Shown: positions 34,686-46,800 of the stretch, in pieces
Layout: the number at the start of each line of letters is the position of its first letter
How positions within the stretch are numbered: position 1 is the first letter of the stretch
Source of the DNA: CAYZXT01 sp964482515
Lineage (GTDB): Bacteria; Elusimicrobiota; Elusimicrobia; FEN-1173
Direction: 5' to 3'
Assembly: GCA_964482515.1 (NCBI GenBank)
Contig: CAYZXT010000006.1
Location: forward strand, 1-64,000
DNA length: 64,000 bases
Program-made: the position numbers and the translations under genes
Notes under the pieces: generated by a model
Told to the model about the DNA's origin: nothing
What the model saw: only the letters and a program-made list of their open reading frames with translations
Databases searched by the model: none

Positions 34686-34804
34686 CGGCGGTCTGAGAGG
34701 GAAAAACGATGTGAAATCCTGACCTTAACAGTCATTTTTTGGGCGAATGGAGGACAGAAACTCGGCCGGATGGTAGGATTGATTTTTTGCCGGATGCAAA
34801 CAGC

Positions 34805-37800
34805 TTAAGCGGAGGTCAAGAAAAGGCCAAGAGCCTTCAGTCCTTCTTGCAGGCTCTCAACCAGGCGGAAAATCGGCACCAGGACCACAACGTCCTTGTA
34901 GACGCCCAATTCGACCTGGTCCGAAGCGAAAATCACCGCATTTTTGGGATCCAATTGCCCCGCCTTTTCCAAGGCCGACAACAGCCTGTCCATCCTCAAG
35001 ATCGCTCCGTCCAGAAGCGACACTTCCGCGCGGGCCGAAGCAATGAGCGAGGGTCTCTCGCCGGCCAGGATGATCCGGATGTTGCCTTGGCGCAACAGGA
35101 CGTCGTAGTCGCGCATGAATTCCTCCCGGTCCCTGCCCGCATTGAAGGCTGCGTCCGCCGACATGCCTTGCCAGAAATCCGGAGAGGCTTGGCGCGGATC
35201 GCGCACGATCAGGGTCAAGGTGTTCGCCGTATCCCCGGCCGTTCCCGCATTATTGGCGACGAAGGCCGCCAGCAGTCCCGACACGGAGGCGCGCGCCGCG
35301 CCCTTCTTCATCACATCCGCCGGAACTTCAGCGAAGACGTCTTTGCCGCCCCTCATCCGCGCGGAAACTTTCGTGAAGACGACGCGTCCGGCGTATGCGG
35401 CCAGAATGTCACTCCGGAAGGTTTCATGGCCCCGCGGCGACCAAGCATCGCCCGGCGCGTTGTCGCCCAAAGACTCCAAAGCCCGCCCCAGGACATAAGC
35501 GGCCCCCCGGTCCCCGCCCCTTGCCGATTCCCGCGCCAAACCCTTGGTCAAGGCCCCGCGCAGAGCCGCCGGGTCGGGCGTTCCGTCCACAAAAGCGTTG
35601 CTGGCCAGTCTGATGTGAATCCGCGGCAGGCCCAGGGCGTCCACCCCGAAATTCCGCGCCGGAGCGATGCCGCGCAGCCAGACGCGGGCCCGGTCGCGGA
35701 ACCCCGACTCCTTCACATGCCAAGAATCATCGACGGCCACAGGGACCGGAACAACGGAAACCTCCGAAACCGAATCTTGCCGGGCGGATAGGATCGCGCG
35801 GAACGCCGCGGACAGAAGAGCGGAGAAGACCATCGCCAGAACAATCCCGCCGGCCACGCCGCCCGCAAGAGACCCCGCAAGGAAACCCAAAGATACCGGC
35901 AGGACCTGCGCCGCGAAATAGGCCCACCGCTCGCTCACCACGCCCAAGCCGTGCAGCGCCTCGTGCCCGGGCACGCCCAGGATATAAAGGCCGGCGCGGG
36001 ACAACACCTTGAAAACGGGGTTTGAATGATAGACGAAATGGGCGAGGGAAGGATTCAGGACTAGCGCGTGTGTGTTCTTTTCAAATTCCAATAAATCGAC
36101 GCCGGGCTCAACGCGGACCGAGCGGAACCCGAACAGGGGCGGCGCGCGACCGTCGGGGGTTTCATAGGCCGCTCCCGAACGCGCAGCCGCCGCCAAAACC
36201 AATCGGAGAATCCCCATCAGGACCAGCCCCGCCAGGGGCCAAGCCGCCGCCGCGCCCAGAGAGCTGGCCGCAAAACCGAAGGACGCGGCCAAAAACTGGG
36301 CGGACACCAGGAACGCCGCGGCCGCCACGCCGAACAACGCCGCCGCCCACAGCCCCTGCCGCCAGGTTTCCCGGGACACGGCCCTGCGCTCGATGTCCTC
36401 AAACAGCCTGTCATAAGCATCCGACTCTCCTTCCGCTTCGAACCAATCGCGAACTTTTTTCAACGCGGCGGAACGATCCACCAGCGTTTCCAAAAGCCTA
36501 TTCAGCAATTCGCTCCTTGGTCCATGGGCCGTCGGTTCCGATTGAGCGTCCCTCTCGCGCGATGAATACGCCTTCGCGGCGTCCTCATAACCCATTATGT
36601 CCGAAACTTTCCCATCATCGCCCACGAAGTACACTTGCACATACTCCGGAACCCGACATTTCAAAATAAAGTCCAACATGGCCTTTTTGGGAAACGCAGC
36701 ATTCACTTTAATCGTGCACGGGACCGTGATCCCCGTGGTCAACTCGTTTAGGACGCGATGGATTATCAACCATTCCGATAGACCTTCTAAATTTATACTA
36801 ATTACGGATGAATTATCCTCGACCCGCGTTTCCTCCTTCGACAACGATCTCATAAGGCCGCGAAGAGTTCCCATCATCTCCTCTGTAGGATTGGTTGGTT
36901 CACCAAATTTTCCGGACAACGCCCAGGCATGGTCGTATTGCTTGGACCCGCTATCAACTATCAAGTCCTTTGGATTCGGATGGTGGAGGAACAAATTGAC
37001 GATCATCGCCTCGGGAAATTGGCCGTCAGAGACAAAGACTTTATGCAGGGCCCGCAACCCAAAAAGAGGAGACAAATCCTTCACCCGGCTGGCCTCCAAG
37101 TGAAGTATCCCCAGACTGGGCAAGGACCCCATGCCTTCGAGGGGTTCCTGTCTTTGTCCCACATTGACCAGCAACCCGAATACATTTTTTTCCACCGTGG
37201 CTGAAGGGCCAAACAGGTCCCTCGCCCGCGTTACTTGGCTTTCGAGAGTGGGGAAGCGATCCTCAGCGGCCGGGGCCGGCGTCGCAATGGGCCCCATATC
37301 GGCGAACTCTTCCGGGTGCGCGCGGCGATAAGCGACAGCCTCGGGATAGGCTATTGTTCTGAACGATTTAAAAAATCCGATCTTGACGGCCTCGGGTCGA
37401 GGGGAACTTAAAATGATCCTCGACAGCACGGCTTCGGAAAATTGCCCTTCTTCGATAACTATTTTTAAATTCCTTACGTTAAGGTATTGAACCATTTTCA
37501 GCATGTCGGAACCCTTTATGCTCGCTCCGACAAAAAAAGTAAATTCCCCGAAGGATGACGGGTGAATGCTGCTCTCATTGGCGGCTGCGGGCCCGACTAT
37601 TGCTTTCAGGTCATTCGACAATTCCGCCGCAATCACAGAATCATTGTATGACGGAAAGATATGATCCATGCGATACGTCTTCTTACCTTTTCCCGATCTG
37701 GAAATTTCAGCAATAAAAGCCTTCGGCGCAGGACTATAATCCTGATAAAAACTCCTGATATCCTTTTTACGAAATTTCCCCTCTGGAATACTCATGGTTT

Positions 37801-40800
37801 TCAGCCCTCGTAATCCACTGAAAACCCTCAAGTCGGAAGGGCCATCCTCCTTAATAATGATCGATTCGATGCTCGGGCACTTCCTCCAAAGGACGTCCCA
37901 GGAAACCGCATAGTCCCGGTCAAGCATTAACTCCAGGGGACCATCATCACGCAAATGAACTTGATTTTCGCCGAAGGTGTCAACGAGAATCCGCCGCTGC
38001 TCCTCGATCGTGGGGAAGGGGTCCGGCGTATCTGCAGGCTGGACAGTCCGCTGCGCGGCGGGCGGCGTTGTCCCGGGCAACGCCATGAGGGAGAACTGCT
38101 TTGGGTGCGCGCGGTAATACGCGACAGCCTCGGAATAACTCATTGAACGAGACTCCCCCTCATCGGATGAAAAGATAAAATGAACGTTCTCGGGCACGGG
38201 GGAAGTTAAAATAAAAAAGGTCATGAAAAATTCGTCGATTTGAAATCCTTCAGACATCAGAAAGACTTCTCTCATTTCAGAAAAGCCCGTCAGTACCCTC
38301 AATTCATCGACGCCCAGCCCTTGAGAAAGGCGAATGCGTAATTGCCACATATCCTGCATAAACTCCGCTGTCACAGAACTCATCATGTTGTGTCGCCCGA
38401 GTTTTTCCCTGATTATCGCCCTGACTTCCTTGAAGCCGGACCCTGGAATGAAGTCCGCCGCCGAAAACCATTTCATGCCTCCAGACGGATTGTCTGAATA
38501 AATACGGATCCTTCCAGAGTTTTCAGCTTCGCGATAAAACCTTTCAAGTTCCACTCGATGAAACCTCCCGGCTGGAAGCTGGATATTGCGCAGACCCCTT
38601 ATCCCTTCATAAAAGTTAATACTGAGGGTGCCGTTTTCCCCGACAATTATCGTCCTAATGCTCGGGCAATGCTTCCAAAGGGATTCACACTCCCTATAAG
38701 GAAATAAATCTCTATCATCCACAGTTAACTCCAAATCCCCGTTCCTATCCACCTTCACTTTTTCGGGCCCGAAGATATCAATGAGCGCTTCACGCTGCTC
38801 CTCGATCGCGGGGAAGGGGTCCGGCGTATCAGCAGGCTGGACAGTCCGCTGCGCGGCGGGCGGCGTTGCCCCGGGCAACGTGACGGTGAACTCCTCCGGG
38901 TGCGCGCGGCAATAGGCGACAGCCTTGGAATAATCCATAAAACGGGGGGTCTCCCCTTGCATTATAATCTCCTGAATCTCCTCAATCGAGACGCCCTCGG
39001 GAAAAGGAGCGCTCAGAACGATTCGGGCCATGTCGGCATCCGTAAATTGATCATGATCCACAAATATCAGGATACTCGCTCGACGAGAGTATTCCGTCAT
39101 TTTCATTAAGTCGGGAACCGTCGCAACCTTCGTAGGTTTAATCTCATACTTACGAGATACCCCCAGACGAACATAAATATCACGCGTCAAGTGGGGCGGG
39201 ACGAATTCTCGGCACGCCTCTTCCATCTCGGATATTAAATTTTCGTTGCTCAATCCAGGGGTGAAGGTGCTCGCCGAATAACTTTGTCTTACTATTTCTT
39301 CATCCCACACATGAACGACAATTCGCATGGGATCATTTTCATTCCCAAAAAAAAGGCCGACGTCGTCATCAGAAAATTTTCCCGGTGGAATAAAAATGGT
39401 TCTCAGCCCTCTTAATCCATTGAAAATCCTCAAGTCGGAAGGGCCATCCTCCCTGATAATGATCGATTCGATGCTCGGGCACTTCTTCCAAAGGGCGTCC
39501 CAAGAAACCTCGTAGTCCCGGTCAAGCGTTAGCCCCAGGTTACCGTGGAGAAGCAAACGAACTTGATTTTCGCCGAAGGTCTCAACAAGAATCCGCCGCT
39601 GCTCCTCGATCGTGGGGAAGTGACCGGAGGCATCCAATACATTATCGGGATAAACAGAATCAACCGGCGCCTCCTTCAAAACGGGCGCCCGTTCCCTGTC
39701 GCGGCGGGCGACGGCGTAAATGTAAGCCGCTTCCACGCGGGACTGCAGTTCCCGCGCGCTCATGATGATGTAAGGCGCTTCTTTCAGATAGGCGGCCGCC
39801 TGGGGCTCGTCCAATGTCCCGGAAACAACAACCACCTCGAACCCCCTGTCCTTGAGGAAATGGACGAACTCGCCGGCGATGAGATTGCCCCCGTTGGCCG
39901 GCAGGCCGTGAACGAGCAACGGCGGCCGGGTCGAAGCGGTGGGCATGCCACCGCGGCGGAACCCCCGCAAGGGATTGCGCAGGAACTTGGGGAGATAGAG
40001 CGTTCCGGTCCCGGGCGGGCCGAACTCCCGGCCCGGAGTCGCACGCCGCTGCACGAAAGCGGAAGCTTCCGCGTCAAGGAGGGATGAAACCGTCGTGCTT
40101 AATTCCTTCATTTTTGAATATCGGGACTCCTCACTCAGAACGCTGGGGACAGGACGCGCCGATACGGATTCAGAGATCTGGACATCGTTATTGTCGTCGC
40201 GAGCCTTCGATTCATGAGCTCCCTCAATTCCATCGTATCGGGAGCCGACCGTTTCCGAGGCAACCCGACCAAACAATCCCGCCAGCCGACCCATTTGCGA
40301 TATCCGGATCCGCCCAAGGAACCCCAAAAATCGGGTCAACCGAGAATCTTCGGTTGAGACCCCTTCTGCCCTGGCCGCCGACAACTTGATCCCGCCATAA
40401 ACCATGGACGCCAATAAACTGAGTCCGACAATAATAACCAGCGGAAGATAATTCGGCATTCCACGCAACAGCTCGGGTTCAGGAATTCTGGGAATCATTG
40501 CCGGAAGCGCCGAAGATCCCGAATTCGCGTGAACAACAAGAAGAGCCAGGATTCCCGAAGCCAAAAGGACCCCCGCGGCCAATGCCAGCCGCCTCATCCG
40601 AAATCGCGACCCGGCCGGCGCTTTATTCGATTTCAATTTAGCTTGCGCGATGGCCAATATCTTCGCTTTCCTCGCCGTCAAATCCTTGTCTCCGAGAAAT
40701 CCCAGGGCCGTCAGAATCGACCGGGGCGCCTTATTGTCGGTGAGCTGCGCGATTATTTCCCGAAGGCGCTCTTCGGAGGCCAGGGGCAAGTCATCTTCCA

Positions 40801-43800
40801 TCAAACCGAGCTCATCGCTCAAACTCTTTAATATTTCGTTGCGCTGATCCTGCAAATCCTCAACGACGTCCTCCAGCGGCTCCTCTGGAACCGCCCGTTC
40901 CTCCATCTCGCGCGGCGGGCCGGACAGGTCCACCTCCCCGATACGACCAAGGACTTTCCCAACGTCAACACTCCCCGGCCGTGGCAAAACCGATTTTTCC
41001 TTGGGAGAACGAACCGGGACGGCACCAAGGCTTAGGAACTCACCGTCCAATTTGATCCTCTGCATGGCTTTCAGGGCAAGGTATTGCCGGTAAAGAATTT
41101 CATCCTCCTCCAGGGTCTCCGGGATACCGTTTTGAAAAATCTCATCCACAACGTCCAAATGCCGCAGGGCCAAGGCAAACGGGTTGAGGTTTACTTCCCC
41201 ATACCGCTCCAACCAAGCCGACGCGGCCGCTTCCAATTGCGTTCGCGATATTTCCTTCCTTCCGTAGGCGATCAGGGCCAGTTGGAATATTTTCTTCGGC
41301 GCCAGGGAAAACAGCCCCTTCCAGTCACCGGCAATCCCCCTCTCCAAGTCGCGCTGAAAATAGACCGACTCATGGTCATTGTCTTGCGTTATGCTTCCGG
41401 GGAAATGTTGCCGCATTGCCCTTTTGTGACGCAGATCCTCCAAATCTTGATACACATCCTCAAAGGGGTCCGCCGGGGCCTGCAACCCCGCGAGCGAAAG
41501 AAAAAAATCCGGCGCCGAAGTGGGGGTAAGCCCCGCGAAATCCCGAGTGAATAACCCATGTCCGGCTTCATGCTCCAGGGTGTTCAACCAATCTTGGCCA
41601 TCGAACTGGTCCTCCCTAAAAGCGATGTCCACCTTCTGCGCTTTGTAGGTCCCAGCTGCGGACTGCCCCGCGGGCTTGAGGCTGATTGTCACCGGCCGTT
41701 GGTGGACAGGAAGGATGAATTGGGCGATGCGGCCGATGGCCTTCACTTTGTCCAGGCCGCTTCTGAACTCCAGGGAAGCAAGCGCCTTCCGGCCGGGCAA
41801 TTCTTGCCCCCTCAGCATCCTCCGCAGATAGATGGGGCCGTACACCCTCTCCACGGCCTCTTCCGCCGAAACGCCCGACGCCGCCACGAGCAGGGCCCGC
41901 TTGAATTCCCGCGGCGTGGGCCGCTCCCGAGACCGCGGCAGGGCGTTCTGTATCCAAAGGTGCGCGCGGACGATGTAAGCCATGTCCTCGTCCGACAGGG
42001 CCGGGGCCTTCGTCCCGAATTCCGTGACGATGTCCAAAGCGTATTCCGATAAGTCATCCTTGTCGTAATCCATCTCGCGGCGGAAGATCACCCGGTTCTG
42101 CAAGGCCGTGGAAAGCCTTTCGCGGCCGCTGAAGTCGGCCCCGTTGATCGTGGCGATGAACGCAAAACCCTTCGCGTCGGTGTTATCGTCGGTCAGCACG
42201 TCGTTCAGCTTCCCTTCCAAATAGCCGCTGGGCAATACATCCAACTCGCTGACCACTAGAACGACCCCGTTCTCCTTGGCCCAAACTATGGCCTTCTCAA
42301 GCTCGTCGAACCGCGGCGAGGCGTTGATGTGGCAAAAGCTGCGCGGGCCCGGCGCGGCCGCCCCCGCCTTGACCGCCTCATAACCGCTCGACTCCAGAAC
42401 CCGCACCACGGTCACGTCCTTGCCGCGGCCGGAGGCTCCCTCCAAAATCATTCCCCGCTTTCCCGCCGCAAGCCCGTTCCGTTTCATACGATATTCCCGC
42501 ATGATGAGGAAATCTCCCACCGCCGCGGCCAACCTCATCGTGGTGCGCGATAGGGTAAGGGCCCTCGACCTATACAATTGGGCCCCCTCGTTGCGCAGAT
42601 CCTCTATCCAGGCGTTTTGGAGAGCCTCCGCGTCCACCGCGAATTTCAGGCGGAGCGCGTGCCGGAGCGCGACGCGGCCCTCCGGACTCAAGCTCGGCGA
42701 GAACATTTCCCACGCCGCAAGGAGCGCTTCTTCCACGATATTGCCGGATCCGCTCAGCACCTGCGCCCGGGCGGACAGTTCCTGGAGGTCGCGCAAAGAA
42801 ATTCCCTGTCCCTCCTCCCACCCCGCCACCCGGCGAACGGTCTCAAATACCCCGAGCAGCAGGGCCCGCAAGGCCGCCGCGTTCGGCGCATCCGGCGACA
42901 CGTATTCTTCGAGCCTTTGCCGGAAAAACGCCTCGTCGAATTCAGGGAAGGCGACGGTGGGGACGTGCGGGGCGAGGAAATCCTGATACTTTCTGTCCTG
43001 CAGGGTTTCCTGGTTCCCGGTGAAAACGACCTTCTTGCCCTCCATATCGATCTTGCGCCCTTCGATCCACATGTAGGGGGTTTCCCCTTCTCCCACGAAC
43101 AGCCCCCCGAAGAACCGCCAAAAATCCGGCCGCGCCAGGTTCGCTTCGTCCAGGACCAGCAGCGCCGGCCCATCGTGCAAAGCCCAGCGCGTGATGTCGG
43201 CGAACGCGGAGGCCCTGCCGGTCTCATCGTCGTTCGAGTCCTGTTCCTGGGCGTCCACCCCGATCGTCACGGGCCCGAACATCCGCAGCCCCAGCGCGTC
43301 CGCCAAACCTTTTGCCGCAAAGCTTTTTCCCGTCCCGGGAGACCCTTTCAGGAACACCGCCGGGGATTTTGCCAATATTCTCCGCACCCGCCCCAAACGT
43401 TTATCCCAACTTTCCTCGACCGGGCCGGCCTTGTCGTTGATGGAAGGAGCTTGATCAACGGACGCGTTCGCCTTTCGGAAAAGGGCGCGGTAGAAACCCT
43501 CCCGGTCATCGCCCAGGTGCGCCGCGATCAGCGCGTCCTGAATCAGCTCGAGCGCCCTCCCGGCGCCCGCGCGATCAAAACTTTCGGGCACGCCGGCTTC
43601 GTCCAACAAATCCAGGCTGAGGGTATCCGCGAATTCCCAAAAACGGTCCTTCCATGTGGCGGGAGCGACGATCTTGTTCATCGCCGCTTTCAGTTTCGGC
43701 CCATGAATGCTCCTCCCAGTCAGCCCCGCCTCCTTCGGCCGAAATGTCCGCCGCGCCGCCGTCCGCAGAAACGCGGCCACGTTCGGATCGTCCGCGTAAT

Positions 43801-46800
43801 CGTCAAGATAAACGTCCTCAAAGGCCCGCATCCAATCCAGCGTGCCATCGGGGTTTCGAGCCTGGCGGCACAGGAGCCGGAGGCGTCCCAGGCTGAAATC
43901 CGCCCGAGCCGGATAGAGCCCGCGCCGCGCCGGCGGAGGGACCGTCTCGAAAGCCCTTCTCAAGGAGAGCACCTTCTCAATATCGCTTTCCGTGAGAGCT
44001 CCACTGAATTCGCGCTTCAATTCCTCCACTATGTCCCGCACGGAAATGTCCAACACGGCGCGGTGAAGAACCGAGACGCCGGCGCCGCTCCCGATATGAG
44101 AAAGAAGGATCAAGCGTCCCGTTAAAACGTTTTCCCCTTTGCCGGCGAAGGGACGGACCTCGCCGTTCACCACGAGATAGGGATTTTCATGCAAAGCCGT
44201 TTCCAACTGGCGCAGGAGATCCGGATTGGATTCCATCCCCGCCAAAACGACGGTTTCTCCCCGTTCCAAGGCCTCCAACACCTGCCTCTTGACCGCCCGC
44301 AAACGCCCCCCCGGCAACAGCTCGCTCGCCATCGATAGATCGTCCAGGATGGTCGCCGGCGTGACCGGATAAACAAGGGGGGGCTGGCCGTTCCGTTCGG
44401 AGACGTCCCGCATGATCCGCGCCAACAGGCCGGACGGGTCCGATCCTTCAACGAGCGACACCCGCCGGTCCCGCGCCATTTCCCACGACTCCGGATCCGG
44501 GGCCCTGGTCCGGCGGACCGCCGGCAGCATTCCACGATAACGCAACGGGACCTCCACGCCGACGCCCAATTCAATTTCCAATTCGCCGCCCATATGCAAA
44601 AGACGGTGCCACAGCGACTCCGGAATTTCCGGATCGGTTATAAGGACCCGGAGACGCCCTCCGTCCGCGCCCATCCGCTCCAGCAATCCCGCGCCCTGGG
44701 ACAACGTCCCCTGGGAATCGATGCGGGTGAACTCAAACAGCTGGTGCTGCGTTTCCCGGTTCAAGACCCACGCGCGCTCCGCCGGCCAGGCGGTCTCGCC
44801 CGCCGGCACGACCCGTTTATTCTCCAAGGCGCGCCGCCCGTAGCCGCCCTCCGCCCAATGGACGGAAAAACCTTCCCGCGCCGCCACCCATTTTCCGTTG
44901 GAAAGGATCCCGCCGTTCAAGAGGGCCTGCCGGACCATGTGGGACAACCGGGTGTTGGGGATTCCCTGCTCATCTCGCCACACGCCCCCTTGGATCAAGA
45001 GGGGCCGCCCTTCCCTCATGGCCCGGACGAGTGCGCCCTCTTCCCAGCGCACGCTTCCGTTGGGCAGAAGCCGGTAGCGCGCGACCAGCGCATCCTTAAT
45101 ATCGATGTCGTCGGACTCGAAAAGTTCCGCGCGCAGGCCGTTGAAAGCCTCCGGATCGTCGACCTGGGACAAACCTTCCAGCGGATCCGCGTAATCCGCG
45201 TCCGCTTGGAATTCCCCGGTCAGGGAGCGTGAATAAAAATCAACCGAAAATTCACGCAGCTGGTCCTCCCGCACCGCCCCAACGATGCGGAGCGACGGAG
45301 AGGCCTTAACGCCCAAATACTCCGGAGAGTCCCCGAACAGCTGATTGAATCCCGCCACGGTCTTTGGGTCGGAATTCGTGTAGTCCAGGAACAACACGCC
45401 GCCCCGCTCGATCAATTGAAGCAAGGGGCTTTTCGCCTCCCCAAACCGGCCGTTTATCACGCGCGCGGGATTGAGCAAATCATCCAAATCGGTGTCATCC
45501 CGCAGGGTCAGCCGCAAATACGGAATGTTTCCGTTCGCGGCCACGATTTCCCTTAGCCGCACATCCAATGCCTCCACATCCCGGGGCGTATTCACGAAGG
45601 TCAACCCGCGACCTTCGTTCAATAGATCGGTCAGGCTCGGATCGGCCCACGGCGAACCCATCGTCATCGGGAAACGGCGGAATATTTTGTTCCACCCCGT
45701 GTGGACGGCAACGGCCAGAACAAAGCCGATCACCATGGCCAGGAGGGAGTAAAGCGGTCCATCGAACCCGGACAGGAACAACCGGGGCGCGGCGAGGGCG
45801 GCGAGGTTGAATAAGACAACGGCGAAAAGGCGGACGGCGAAATCAACGGGGGATTTATTTTCATGGCGGAAAACGAAAGACGCCTGGTGCGCGGCGTAAT
45901 AAACCGCCGCCACCAGCCAGAACGACATGACTATCGCCAAAAGCAGCGGATTCGCCTCCAGCAACACAGCCTTCAAATTCCATGCCGCCATCAGGATGAG
46001 GCCAGGCGCGCGGCCCATCCAAAAGGCGCGCCAGCGCGTCAACGTCGGCTGCCCCCGCGCTTCGATTTCCTTCCGCGCCGAAGCGGCGGGAGCCAGGCCC
46101 GCTTCTTCAATCACGGAATAGCCAAGCAGCTTGTGACTGATCATAGGATTCCTCAGCCACTCCGGCGCATGCTTGACCGCATTTTCGTAATAGGCCTTCG
46201 TGCTCGACAGGATCAGCGAGCGGCTTCCCCACAGGTTTTTCCACCAAGGAACGCTCAACCTCCGCGGCGGACTGAACCTCACCGACTGAAAGGAATCAGC
46301 GCCTCCCACGGGGAATTCGGCGACCACCGACGGCGCGCCCGGTCGCGCAATCAACAAGCCGTTCTCTCCGAACCCGATACTCCACCCCCACCACGCCTTG
46401 GCTTTCTCAATCAGCGCGCGAAGATTTTTACGCCTTTCACCTGAGGGAAGTTTGTTTTCCCTCCACCGCGCCTGGCTGCCCTCAACAGTGGCGGCCAAGG
46501 CGTTCGCCTTCACGGCGAAATCATGGGCCTGGATCCTTCGCTGGAAGGGTTCGGCCAACCGCCGAATCAGCCCCGGCGAGGTAAACCGTGCGAAGATCAG
46601 GGAGATGGGTTCTCCGGCGAAAATTTTCTCGATGGGGAGTGGATCGCGGGAGAAGATGTCCATGTAATTTTTGGCCTGATCGATGTTTTCCACCTTTGGC
46701 GTGACGACGACGTAAGACGCATTCTTCCGCCGCCAAAGCGCCGTCATACCCTCGGTGTGGAACCCGCCGGTCACCAGGACGGCGGAGGTTTGCTTTTCTT

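Noticed and set aside
34740..34800. GCCGGATG direct repeats downstream of the giant gene as a terminator or att site
   Set aside because: Two 8 bp direct copies do not form a hairpin, and there is no integrase or tRNA nearby.
36545..39625. Possible CRISPR-like or mobile repeat array
   Set aside because: The repeats are in-frame coding units of about 800 bp with protein-level conservation, not short repeats with spacers; no terminal inverted repeats or transposase.
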